A DNA stretch of 64,000 nucleotides from an uncultured bacterium (GTDB taxonomy: Bacteria > Bacteroidota > Bacteroidia > Bacteroidales > Bacteroidaceae), in the NCBI GenBank assembly GCA_905216025.1, contig CAJMSE010000008.1:65550-129549 (forward strand). Reading direction: 5' to 3'. Position 1 is the first letter of the stretch; each line of letters opens with the position of its first letter. The notes below the pieces were generated by a model. It did no database searches. It saw nothing but the letters and a program-made list of their open reading frames with translations, and was not told the origin of the DNA. Shown here one piece after another: positions 25,572 through 34,064 of the stretch. The translations under genes were made by a program, and so were the position numbers.

Positions 25572-27745
25572 AAAATAACACAGAACTGCGCATGGCATGG
25601 CAGCTAGTCGAGAAGACCGGATGCAACGTCTTCCTGACGGGTAAGGCCGGCACGGGAAAGACCACGTTTCTGAGGGAACTGAGGACGAAGTCGCCCAAGC
25701 GGATGGTCGTGCTCGCACCCACGGGCATCGCCGCCATCAACGCCGGCGGAGCCACGATACACTCGTTCTTCCAGCTCCCCCTGTCGCCCTACGTGCCCGG
25801 AGCCACCTTCGGCAGCCGCGAGCAGAAGCGCTACCAGTTCGGCAAGGTGAAGCGCAGCATCATCAAGACCCTCGACCTGCTCGTCATCGACGAGATAAGC
25901 ATGGTGAGGGCCGACCTGCTCGACGCCGTCGACTCCGTGATGCGCCGCTACCGCGTGCACAACCTGCCCTTCGGCGGCGTGCAGCTGCTGCTCATAGGCG
26001 ACCTGCAGCAACTCGCGCCCGTGGTGAAAGACGACGAGTGGGAGATGATGAGGCAGTACTACGACACCCCTTACTTCTTCTCGAGCCGCGCACTCATGGC
26101 CGCGCAGTATCAGACGATAGAGCTGCAGCGCGTATACCGCCAGCAGGACAGCGCCTTCATCGGCCTGCTGAACAGCATCCGGGAGAACCGCGCCGACGAG
26201 AAGACGCTCGAAGCGCTCAACCGCCGCTGCATACCGGGCTTCACCCCGCCGCGCGGCAGCGACTACATACAGCTGACGACGCATAACTGGCAGGCGCAGC
26301 GCATCAACGACAACGAACTGGAGATGCTGCCCGCGGCGGCCCACAGCTACCGCGCCGAAGTGGAGGGGACGTTCCCCGAGAGCTCATATCCGGCCGACGA
26401 GACGCTCGTGCTGAAGGAGGGGGCGCAGGTGATGTTCATCAAGAACGACCCGGCAGGCCACTACTACAACGGCATGCTCGGCGACGTGGCCTACGCCGAC
26501 GGCAGGAAGATAAGGGTGCGGACGAAGGACACGGGCGAGACGATAGACCTCGAGCCGGCCGAATGGGCCAACTCGAAGTATGCGATAGACAGCCGCACGA
26601 AGGAAATCACCGAGACGGTGGAGGGCGTCTTCCGCCAGTATCCTCTGCGGCTGGCATGGGCCATCACGATACACAAGAGCCAGGGACTGACCTTCGAGCA
26701 CGCCATCATCGACGCCTCGCACTCGTTTGCCCACGGCCAGACCTACGTGGCGCTGAGCCGCTGCAAGTCGCTCGAGGGCATGGTGCTGAGCGCTCCGCTG
26801 AGCCGCGCGGCCGTGATCAGCGACGCCACGGTGGACGAGTTCACGCGGCAGGCCGGGGCCAACCGCCCCACCGAGGCCACGGTGACGGCGCTCGAGCAGG
26901 CCTACGTGGTGCAGATGCTCGACGAGCTGTTCGGCCTCGGCATGCTGCGGCAGGCCGTGGAGATGATGGTGCGCACGCTCATGGAGCATTTCTACAGCAA
27001 ATATCACACGCTGCTCACCGAATATACAAACGCAAGGAACATGCTGGACGAGCTCGCCGGTGTGGCTGAGAAGTTCGGGAAGCAATATCGCAGCCTGCTC
27101 GCCGGCGGTCACGATGCCGCCGACCCGCTGCTGCAAGAGCGCATTCACAAGGCCGCGACATACTTTTCCGGCAGGCTCGAAACGATGAAAACACTGTATG
27201 CAAAGACGCGCGTGGAGACGGGAAACAAACTCGTAAGGGCGCAATTCGACGACCGCCATGCCATGCTCGGCGAGGAGCTCGGTCTGAAAACAAAACTGCT
27301 CGGATATATCTCCGACCCGGATTGCACTTTCTCTACAAGCGACTATCTGCGCCGCAAGGCACGCATATTGCTCGGCGACAATGCCGACGAGACAGCCTCA
27401 ACGGGGCGGACACGCAAGACAAAGACACCGAAAGCGCCCAAAGCGCCGAAAATACCCACGGCAAAGATAAGCTATGACATGTTTATATCGGGCATGGGCA
27501 TCGACAAAATAGCCGCCGAGCGCAGTCTCACCACCGGCACAATATTCAACCATCTGGCCCAATACGTGGAGCAGGGAACGCTGCCGATAGAGCAACTGAT
27601 GCCGCAAGAGCACATCGACGAGATACGCAATTACGCCCGCATTCACCCGCAGGAACTTTCGGCCACGCAGATAAAGACGGCCGTCGGCGATGCAATAAGC
27701 TACGACGAAATACGTATCGTGAAAAAGATTTACGGCATTGGGTAA
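25568..27745 (+). CDS. PIF1/RecD-type DNA helicase with C-terminal HTH_40 domain (725 aa)
   Basis: Superfamily 1 helicase: Walker A GKAGTGKT (residues 25-32), APTGIAAINAGGATIHSFF (motif Ia), Walker B LLVIDEISMV, motif III LLIGDLQQLAPV, VYRQQD, then TIHKSQGLTFEHAIID and YVALSRCKSLEG of the C-terminal RecA fold. The last 90 residues, after a KTPKAPKAPK linker, resemble the RecQ-associated HTH_40 domain (DMFISGMGIDKIAAERSLTT). It probably unwinds stalled or structured DNA. ATG 25568 is preferred; the upstream frame to 25439 runs through the promoter and the repetitive leader. No operon partner is seen. Confidence 0.88.
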   Translation: MENNTELRMAWQLVEKTGCNVFLTGKAGTGKTTFLRELRTKSPKRMVVLAPTGIAAINAGGATIHSFFQLPLSPYVPGATFGSREQKRYQFGKVKRSIIKTLDLLVIDEISMVRADLLDAVDSVMRRYRVHNLPFGGVQLLLIGDLQQLAPVVKDDEWEMMRQYYDTPYFFSSRALMAAQYQTIELQRVYRQQDSAFIGLLNSIRENRADEKTLEALNRRCIPGFTPPRGSDYIQLTTHNWQAQRINDNELEMLPAAAHSYRAEVEGTFPESSYPADETLVLKEGAQVMFIKNDPAGHYYNGMLGDVAYADGRKIRVRTKDTGETIDLEPAEWANSKYAIDSRTKEITETVEGVFRQYPLRLAWAITIHKSQGLTFEHAIIDASHSFAHGQTYVALSRCKSLEGMVLSAPLSRAAVISDATVDEFTRQAGANRPTEATVTALEQAYVVQMLDELFGLGMLRQAVEMMVRTLMEHFYSKYHTLLTEYTNARNMLDELAGVAEKFGKQYRSLLAGGHDAADPLLQERIHKAATYFSGRLETMKTLYAKTRVETGNKLVRAQFDDRHAMLGEELGLKTKLLGYISDPDCTFSTSDYLRRKARILLGDNADETASTGRTRKTKTPKAPKAPKIPTAKISYDMFISGMGIDKIAAERSLTTGTIFNHLAQYVEQGTLPIEQLMPQEHIDEIRNYARIHPQELSATQIKTAVGDAISYDEIRIVKKIYGIG

Positions 27746-27805
27746 ATGAATAATGAATAATGAAGAATTAAGAATGAAGAATTAAGAATAAATAAAAATG
27801 CAGAG

Positions 27806-27890
27806 TGATGAATGAAGAGGTATGATTATCATCATGTATTAGAAGCTATTGTCCGTAACTTCCAAAGTAATCATACCTCTTCACTCATCA
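27806..27890. terminator. Long hairpin between convergent genes
   Basis: The arms 27806-27828 and 27868-27890 match at 22 of 23 positions (TGATGA(A/G)TGAAGAGGTATGA plus TTA), with a 39-base loop. It lies between the helicase (plus) and the thioredoxin-fold gene (minus), where a shared terminator is expected, but there is no clear T-tract. It may be a mobile palindrome. Confidence 0.5.
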
Positions 27891-27896
27891 CCCGTT

Positions 27897-27966
27897 TCTC
27901 CCCTTTGGGGAGATTAAGAGGGGCTTCTTCACCTCCCCTTTGTGAAGATTAAGAGGGGGCTTCTTC
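27897..27966. repeat. Two direct REP-like palindromic units
   Basis: Two copies about 35 bases apart share CTCCCCTTTG-n-GAAGATTAAGAGGGG-like sequence followed by CTTCTTC. The first contains the palindrome CTCCCCTTTGGGGAG. The same family, CCTCCCC-GAAGGGGAGG plus TGAGGAGGGGC-type flanks, occurs as an inverted pair at 52020-52224. Confidence 0.7.
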
Positions 27967-27970
27967 TTTT

Positions 27971-29866
27971 TTACATGTTCTTGTTTATTTCCTTTTTCAA
28001 CTTTTCCACGCCGGGAAAGCCTGTTGCCTGAAACGATTTACGGCCGGAACGGTCGAAGATGATGTATGTGGGCACGCCGGAAATATCAAACTGTTTTCTC
28101 ACGGCAACGGCCTGTTCTTTGCTGAGGCGGTAATGTTCGCCGGGAATATCGGCTATCATGTATTTCCATGTGGCCTCAGGCGACGACTCGCTCGCCAGAT
28201 ATACGAAGACGACATCCTTGCCTGCAAAGTCTTTTTTCATCGGAGCCATTTTCTGATGGCCTATACGACACGGGCCGCACCACGTCTCCCAAACATCGAC
28301 AAGCACCACCTTGCCGCGATAACGGGCTGCAATACTGTCGACAATCATGTTGCCGGCCACGTCCGGAACATCACATACGGCATATCCGCTCTTGGCTTTC
28401 TTCTCCTCCAATGCTTTCAACAGCGCATCGTTCTTGTCGTTTATTATTGTCCGATATGACTCAGGCAACGTCGCAAGACGCGCTTTACGCCCTTCGTCGA
28501 GCGGCGTAAAGTCATTGACAACACTGCGATACAATTCCTCGGCATCGTTCATGATGAAAAACGTTCCGCTGTCGGTGTCGAGCCGCGGAGCTATACGTTC
28601 TTTTTCGTAGCTGCCTATAATTCCGGTGTACGACGGTGCGAGCACGCCCTGAGGCTTGTTTGCCTGCACCGCCAGTTCTCGCGGGATATAATCGGCCGGT
28701 ATCGTTTTTCCTATCGAGTCGATGGCATCTCCATACCGGTTTCGCGCTATCTTGCCTTTTTCAAGCATCGCTCTTGCAATGTTTACCGGAGCAAGCGCCA
28801 TGTTCTCCATCACCTCATAATCGGCATCAAGCATGAGAAGTTCGCGCGTGGCGCGGCTGAGTGGCAGGCGTTCTATGGCGGCACGCGCCTCGTCTCTCGC
28901 CTTCATCAACAGCGACTTATACTCCGTGACAGACATGTCGTCGATGTCGTCAAGGTTCGGTTCGGGTCGCACGGCATCTTCATACATGGCATACTCCTGA
29001 GCCACGACGGCCATGGGGCCGTTGACATATACGGGCAACCCGCGCTGTTTGGTATGCTTGTGATACTTCGATTCGCGGCGGGCATACTCCCGCAGGTTGA
29101 TACACAGCTCGGTAGTCTTGCCCGGTTCGACAAACACCAGTGTAGGTTTTTCTAACGACGAATAAACTTCCAGTGCGGTAATCCCGGCGACAGGCACGGA
29201 GAAAGAGAACGTGCCGTCGGCCGCAACGGGTAATGTCTCGGGCCGGGTATTGTATGTTCTGAACACACTGCGCGGGTTATAGCTTATTGTTTTCGCCAGT
29301 CCGGGGCGGTTATCGAGAATGCGTCCTTTCACCGTCGCCACACCGTAATCAAAGCCGGGCATCGGCAATGCCGTGTTTTTATCGGTCTTATGAGCGACAA
29401 ATCCGACAGGCAACTTGGGAGCGGGCAATGTCTTCGCTCCATCCAGACGGATGTCGAAAACAGCCCATCCGCCTTTACTTACATCGCCTTCGGCGAACGT
29501 CACTGTCTTGGCTTTGGCGTCGACAGGCTCGAAGATGAGCGAGAACTCGGCCTCACCGCTTGCCGGAATTGTCAGCTTCTTGCCGGGAGTGATGCCTTCT
29601 CCGCCGCGAAGAGCATACTTGCGGCCTGTATTGTCTGTAAGCGTTGCATTCTTGTCTATTTTTATCCAGTCGTCGGGATAGTAATTGGCGCATATCCGCA
29701 ACACTGTGGCCGTATCGCCAAGAACAATCCTGCTCACCGCTATCGCATCCGTGTTTCGCGCTGTGAATACGGGCATCTCGATTATTTTGTCTTTTGCCCG
29801 TACCGTATCGACACCGAAAATGAGTACCGTCAACACGGCAATCATCATCAAAAACGATTTCTTCAT
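27971..29866 (-). CDS. Exported TlpA-type thiol-disulfide oxidoreductase (631 aa)
   Basis: Signal peptide MKKSFLMMIAVLTVLIFGV. A beta-rich region of about 200 residues follows, then a helical DUF-type middle, and a thioredoxin-like domain in the last 140 residues with the active site WETWCGPCRIG and the cis-Pro region SGVPTYIIFDRSG. Such periplasmic proteins in Bacteroidales reduce or isomerize disulfides, often for cytochrome or envelope protein maturation; the substrate is unknown. ATG 29866 gives a standard signal peptide, so I prefer it over the longer frame starting at 29917. The gene stands alone and ends near REP-like repeats. Confidence 0.85.
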   Translation of the reverse strand: MKKSFLMMIAVLTVLIFGVDTVRAKDKIIEMPVFTARNTDAIAVSRIVLGDTATVLRICANYYPDDWIKIDKNATLTDNTGRKYALRGGEGITPGKKLTIPASGEAEFSLIFEPVDAKAKTVTFAEGDVSKGGWAVFDIRLDGAKTLPAPKLPVGFVAHKTDKNTALPMPGFDYGVATVKGRILDNRPGLAKTISYNPRSVFRTYNTRPETLPVAADGTFSFSVPVAGITALEVYSSLEKPTLVFVEPGKTTELCINLREYARRESKYHKHTKQRGLPVYVNGPMAVVAQEYAMYEDAVRPEPNLDDIDDMSVTEYKSLLMKARDEARAAIERLPLSRATRELLMLDADYEVMENMALAPVNIARAMLEKGKIARNRYGDAIDSIGKTIPADYIPRELAVQANKPQGVLAPSYTGIIGSYEKERIAPRLDTDSGTFFIMNDAEELYRSVVNDFTPLDEGRKARLATLPESYRTIINDKNDALLKALEEKKAKSGYAVCDVPDVAGNMIVDSIAARYRGKVVLVDVWETWCGPCRIGHQKMAPMKKDFAGKDVVFVYLASESSPEATWKYMIADIPGEHYRLSKEQAVAVRKQFDISGVPTYIIFDRSGRKSFQATGFPGVEKLKKEINKNM

Positions 29867-30003
29867 ATCTGTAAACATTATTAAAAAGGTTATGTTTAAT
29901 AAAAGTAATTGGCACAAAGATAGCGATTATATGGCTACCGCAAGCAGCGTATTAACAATCTTTAATTATAAAATCTCCATCGACCTTACCCGCGAGAACA
30001 AAC

Positions 30004-30037
30004 AAAAAAAGCCGCGCTACGAACATCGTAACGCGGC
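30004..30037 (-). terminator. Rho-independent terminator after tRNA-Gln
   Basis: On the minus strand GCCGCGTTACG pairs with CGTAGCGCGGC around a short loop, followed by seven T residues. It lies 11 bases beyond the tRNA 3' end. Confidence 0.9.
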
Positions 30038-30047
30038 CTTTTTGGTG

Positions 30048-30118
30048 TTGGACCAACGGGACTCGAACCCATAATGACAGAACCAAAACCTGTAGTGTTA
30101 CCATTACACCATGGTCCA
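30048..30118 (-). tRNA. tRNA-Gln (anticodon TTG)
   Basis: The minus strand reads a 71-base cloverleaf: acceptor TGGACCA pairs with TGGTCCA plus discriminator A, the D-arm contains TGGTAA, the anticodon stem ACAGG/TCTGT encloses TTTTGGT with anticodon TTG, and the T-loop is GGTTCGAGTCC. CCA is not encoded. It follows tyrS by 64 bases and is followed by a strong terminator, so it may be the last unit of the metK-tyrS transcript. Confidence 0.95.
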
Positions 30119-30182
30119 ATACCAATAACCGGGTGCAAAGGTAGTGGTTTTTTACTCCACTACCAAATTTTGCATGCTGTTT

Positions 30183-31484
30183 TTACTGCTTCACGGTGAT
30201 GAGATAATAGTTCTTCTTGCCTCGCTGCACGAGCAGATATTTGCCGTCGATGAGGTCGTCGGCCGTTACGGGACGGTCGAAGGCCGATAGCTTCTCCTTG
30301 TTGAGCGACACGCCGCCACCCTGCACGAGCTTGCGCATCTCGCCCTTGCTGGCAAACACGGCCGCATCCTGCGTGAGCAGCTCCACGGCGGGCTGGCCCA
30401 GGCGGCCGGCAGAGACCTCAAACTGCGGCACGCCTTCGAAGATATCGAGCAGCGTCTGCTCGTCGAGCTTCTGCAGGCTCTCCTTGGTCGACTTGCCGAA
30501 GAGGATGTTGCTGGCCTCGATGGCCATGTCGAGCGCCTCCTGAGAGTGGACCATCACCGTGACTTCCTCGGCCAGACGCTTCTGCAGCGTGCGGCGGCCG
30601 GGGTCCTGCCGGTGGTCCTCTACGAGGGCGTCGATGGTCTCACGGTCGAGACTGGTGAATATCTTGATGTAGCGTTCGGCATCGTCGTCGCTGACGTTGA
30701 GCCAGAACTGGTAGAACTTATACGGCGTGGTGCGCTTCGGGTCGAGCCAGATGTTGCCGCTCTCGGTCTTTCCGAACTTCTTGCCGTCGGCCTTGGTGAT
30801 GAGCGGACAGGTGAGGGCGTAGGTCTCGACGTCGCTGCCGAGGGTGCGGCGGATGAGCTCGGTGCCGGTGGTCATGTTGCCCCACTGGTCGTTGCCGCCG
30901 AGCTGGAGCTTGCAGCCCTTATGCTCATAGAGCCAGAGGAAGTCGTAGCCCTGAAGCAGCTGATAGGTGAACTCGGTGAAAGACAGGCCGTCGCGGGCGG
31001 TGCCGTTGAGGCGCTGCTGCACGCTCTCCTTTGCCATCATGTAGTTCACGGTGATGTGCTTGCCCACTATGCGTGCGAAATCGAGGAAGGTAAAGTCCTT
31101 CATCCAGTCGTAGTTGTTGACCATCTCGGCCGCATTGGCCTCCTTGCTGTCGAAGTCGAGGAACTTGGCCACCTGCTGCTTGATGCACTCCTGGTTGTGG
31201 TAGAGCGTCTTGTCGTCGAGCAGGTTGCGCTCCTGACTCTTGCCTGAGGGGTCTCCTATCATTCCGGTTGCTCCGCCGACGAGTATTATCGGCTTATGTC
31301 CGCAGCGCTGCAGGTGACGCAGCATCATTATTCCGCACAGGTGGCCGATATGCAGCGAGTCTGCCGTCGGGTCGGTGCCGAGGTATGCCGTGACCATCTC
31401 GCGCTGGAGCAGTTCTTCCGTTCCGGGCATTATCTGGGCGAGCATACCGCGCCATTTCAGTTCTTCAACAAAGTTCTTTGTCAT
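30183..31484 (-). CDS. tyrS: Tyrosyl-tRNA synthetase (433 aa)
   Basis: Class I aminoacyl-tRNA synthetase charging tRNA-Tyr. It has the HIGH motif as LHIGHLCG (residues 44-51), the tyrosine-binding region (YQLLQGYDFLWLY, GNDQWGNMT) and the KMSKS-equivalent KFGKT. An S4-like RNA-binding domain closes the protein (KLVQGGGVSLNKEKL). Length is normal. It is the last protein gene of the minus-strand run from metK; a 112-base gap separates it from yidD. Confidence 0.97.
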   Translation of the reverse strand: MTKNFVEELKWRGMLAQIMPGTEELLQREMVTAYLGTDPTADSLHIGHLCGIMMLRHLQRCGHKPIILVGGATGMIGDPSGKSQERNLLDDKTLYHNQECIKQQVAKFLDFDSKEANAAEMVNNYDWMKDFTFLDFARIVGKHITVNYMMAKESVQQRLNGTARDGLSFTEFTYQLLQGYDFLWLYEHKGCKLQLGGNDQWGNMTTGTELIRRTLGSDVETYALTCPLITKADGKKFGKTESGNIWLDPKRTTPYKFYQFWLNVSDDDAERYIKIFTSLDRETIDALVEDHRQDPGRRTLQKRLAEEVTVMVHSQEALDMAIEASNILFGKSTKESLQKLDEQTLLDIFEGVPQFEVSAGRLGQPAVELLTQDAAVFASKGEMRKLVQGGGVSLNKEKLSAFDRPVTADDLIDGKYLLVQRGKKNYYLITVKQ

Positions 31485-31596
31485 CGGTATATGGTTTTTA
31501 TCGTTGTTTTTATTATTCTTATGGGAGGAGGTGAGTAATGGGAAGGACGGGAGGCGTAGGAGAGGACTATGACCGCCGGTGGTGAAGGCTTGCCGG

Positions 31597-31854
31597 TCAG
31601 GGGACCGGGTCGTAGCCGCTACCGCCCCACGGGTGGCATCTCAGTATCCGCCTCACTGCCAGCCATGTGCCCTTCAGCGGTCCGTGCTTCATTATCGCCT
31701 GGCGGGCATATTCCGAGCACGTGGGCGTAAACCGGCAGGCAGGTGGCGTGTATGGAGAGATACACTTCTGATAGAACAGTATCGGCAGGCATAGCAGCCG
31801 CGAGAGGCCGCGCACCAGCATCGCCGGTATGTCAGCAGCTCTTCTCATGGGCAT
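31597..31854 (-). CDS. yidD: Membrane protein insertion efficiency factor YidD (85 aa)
   Basis: Small amphipathic protein that assists YidC-dependent membrane insertion. The family signature is complete: LFYQKCISPYTPPACRF, TPTCSEYARQAI, then RRILRCHPWGGSGYDPVP. It overlaps rnpA by 23 bases, the usual arrangement in bacteria, and lies downstream of it in the operon. Confidence 0.95.
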   Translation of the reverse strand: MPMRRAADIPAMLVRGLSRLLCLPILFYQKCISPYTPPACRFTPTCSEYARQAIMKHGPLKGTWLAVRRILRCHPWGGSGYDPVP

Positions 31855-32263
31855 TGCCGTCCGTTCTTGTCAGGCGCTCGTTCAGGCGTTCGAGGAGCGA
31901 CCTCACGCTGGCCTCAACCGCCCGGCTGTCGTACAGCTCGTCGGCCTGCCAGATGAAAGCCAAGGCTAAGGTGCGGTCTGCCATGAGACTGATGGCACCG
32001 TCAAGCAGCTGCTTGTGCATCCTGTAGGCCTCTCGCACCTGACGCTTCACCCTGTTGCGCTTCACGGCCCGCTTGAAATGGCGTTTGGGAACGCTGATGA
32101 GAACCTTCGCCCCCACCCCGTCGCGCTCTACCGGCAGATAGACAAGCCGCAAGGGATAGGCCGACATGGAGCGGCTGCCGCCCCCGCCAAAAAGTCTATC
32201 TATCAGCTTGCGACTGACAATACGCTCCTGCTTTCCGAATGTATGTGCCGCCGGTTCAGACAT
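31832..32263 (-). CDS. rnpA: Ribonuclease P protein component (143 aa)
   Basis: Protein cofactor for RNase P, which trims the 5' ends of precursor tRNAs. The conserved basic RNR helix is visible as FKRAVKRNRVKRQVREAYR, preceded by KVLISVPKRH, and the N-terminal FGKQERIVSRKLIDRLF is typical. It lies 20 bases after hemD and overlaps yidD. The RNA subunit gene is not identified in this window. Confidence 0.95.
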   Translation of the reverse strand: MSEPAAHTFGKQERIVSRKLIDRLFGGGGSRSMSAYPLRLVYLPVERDGVGAKVLISVPKRHFKRAVKRNRVKRQVREAYRMHKQLLDGAISLMADRTLALAFIWQADELYDSRAVEASVRSLLERLNERLTRTDGNAHEKSC

Positions 32264-32283
32264 CGCTCAGACTTTGGTTGGCG

Positions 32284-33033
32284 TCAATTCTGTTTCTCGT
32301 TGAGATAGTGCATCAGTGCACTCGTCATCGAGGGATATTTCTCTGAAGGCGCCTCAAGGTCGAGACGCAGGCCTGCGGCCGTCACTGCCTTGGCCGTTGC
32401 AGGGCCGAAAGTGGCGATGGCCGTCTTCTCCTGACTGAAGTCCGGGAAGTTCTTTATCAGCGAGTCGACACCCGACGGGCTGAAGAACACGAGCATGTCG
32501 TAGTCGAACGTGTCGACCTCCTCCTGCGTGAAGTCGTTGCTGACGGTGCGGTACATGACGCATTCCTTGTGCACGAGCTTCTTCGCATCGAGCAGTTCGG
32601 TGATGCTTGCGTTATGCACGTCGCTCATCGGAACAAGGTATTTCTCGGTCTTATGCTTCACCATCGTCGGTATCAGGTCGGCAATCTTGCCGGTGGAACC
32701 GAAGAAAACCTTACGCTTGCGGTACTGCACATACTTCTGTATATACAGGGCGATGGTCTCAGTGACACAAAAATACTTCATGTCCTCAGGCACCGTTATG
32801 CGCATTTCCTTAGCAAGCGTGAAATAGTTGTCTATCGCATGGCGCGACGTGAACACCACGGCAGTATAGTCGAGAATGTTTATCTTCTGCTGACGGAACT
32901 CCTTTGGACTAAGTCCTTCAACCTTGATAAAAGGACGGAACACCAGTTCTACCCCGAATCTCGTTGCTATGTCAAAATAAGGAGACTTCTCGCTGGTGGG
33001 TTCCGGCTGAGAAACCAAAATCTTCTTAATCAT
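32284..33033 (-). CDS. hemD: Uroporphyrinogen-III synthase (249 aa)
   Basis: Closes hydroxymethylbilane to uroporphyrinogen III with inversion of ring D in tetrapyrrole synthesis. Sequence conservation in HemD is low; the recognisable parts are KKILVSQPEPT at the start, the central AVVFTSRHAIDNYF, and MLVFFSPSGVDSLIKNF followed by IATFGPATAKAVTAAG near the end, giving the two-lobed fold. Bacteroidetes commonly place hemD between DUF4271 and rnpA, as here, which supports the call. Confidence 0.88.
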   Translation of the reverse strand: MIKKILVSQPEPTSEKSPYFDIATRFGVELVFRPFIKVEGLSPKEFRQQKINILDYTAVVFTSRHAIDNYFTLAKEMRITVPEDMKYFCVTETIALYIQKYVQYRKRKVFFGSTGKIADLIPTMVKHKTEKYLVPMSDVHNASITELLDAKKLVHKECVMYRTVSNDFTQEEVDTFDYDMLVFFSPSGVDSLIKNFPDFSQEKTAIATFGPATAKAVTAAGLRLDLEAPSEKYPSMTSALMHYLNEKQN

Positions 33034-33040
33034 CAGTGGC

Positions 33041-34060
33041 CTAAAAATTTATTTTCAAATAGTTACCTGTCATAACCAACGCGCCCCAGAAGGCAGCGAT
33101 AGGTACTGCTTCGAGGGCACAAAAGTACAAAATTATTTGCAGAAAAGCGCCCATCCGGCGGAAAAAGATAAAGTAGCACTTATAAAATGTAAGGATTTTA
33201 ACGAAAATCAATACAACTATGAAATAAATGACAACGTTATGGATAGACAAATCGAAATAGACCTGAAGCAGCACCACAGGAAGGAGCAGCACCGCCTCGG
33301 AGGACGAGATGAAGAGCAGCGACTTCATCCACTGCATGTGCCGGCGCATGCCGAAGAAAGTGATGTCGACGATGGTATAGAGCAGTCCCTTCACCACGAA
33401 ATAACCTGTAAACATGGCGAAATAGACTGCAATAAGATGGTATTGGGACGGCAGCACAAACGTGTCGCCGATATAATGCTGCGTATAGAAATACTGGAAT
33501 ACGGAGAAGAGAAGGCACGTCTGGAGCATGAGGAACAGCTGAAAACGCACTTCGGACGACGTCTCGGTAATGGCCGAAGCCTCAGCACGCGGCACATAGA
33601 GGAAGTCCTTGACCTGCCGCACGATGAAACGGCGTGAGTTTGAGAGCGCCACTATCACCATTATGATGCACAACAGCAGCAGGCTCGTTATCATATTGTC
33701 GTCGCGCACCCTGTATGGTACGGGGTCGCCGGCCACCCCACGGCGGCCGCCGTCTATCTCGGGATGCAGCAGCGTGTCTTTCGAGAAGAATCCCTCGCGG
33801 TAATATTTCGGCAGGCTTACCTCACGCAGGCTCTTCCCCGGCTCATGTCCGGGCAGCCGGAGGGTGTCCGGGCGCTGGCTGTACCTTATCTCGCGGGGCT
33901 TGAACACGGCCTGTATGGCCGAGTCCTGCTGTGCGGGGGTGGCGTCTTTGGGCAGCGAGCGCAGCACCTGATAGGGATGCCGCGGTTGCGACGCCTTCAC
34001 CCCGGTGGCTATTTCCGCCTGCGGTAAAGCCTCCTGCACGATAGAGTCCTGCCGCGCCAT
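33041..34060 (-). CDS. DUF4271 membrane protein (339 aa)
   Basis: The N-terminal 120 residues are soluble and polar. The rest has several membrane helices (LLLLCIIMVIVALSNS, LIAVYFAMFTGYFVVKGLLY, SEAVLLLPVVLLQVYF, VVIYFIVVLIFVKILTFYKC, IILYFCALEAVPIAAFWGA). It matches the DUF4271 family, conserved in Bacteroidetes next to hemD; its function is unknown. It is only 4 bases after metK and 7 bases before hemD, so co-expression is certain in outline. Confidence 0.85.
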   Translation of the reverse strand: MARQDSIVQEALPQAEIATGVKASQPRHPYQVLRSLPKDATPAQQDSAIQAVFKPREIRYSQRPDTLRLPGHEPGKSLREVSLPKYYREGFFSKDTLLHPEIDGGRRGVAGDPVPYRVRDDNMITSLLLLCIIMVIVALSNSRRFIVRQVKDFLYVPRAEASAITETSSEVRFQLFLMLQTCLLFSVFQYFYTQHYIGDTFVLPSQYHLIAVYFAMFTGYFVVKGLLYTIVDITFFGMRRHMQWMKSLLFISSSEAVLLLPVVLLQVYFDLSIHNVVIYFIVVLIFVKILTFYKCYFIFFRRMGAFLQIILYFCALEAVPIAAFWGALVMTGNYLKINF

Positions 34061-34064
34061 CTGC

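Noticed and set aside
30048..30118. tRNA-Gln as integration site of the element
   Set aside because: The element ends near 23 kb, seven kilobases and several core genes away, and no tRNA 3' duplicate is seen near its right end.
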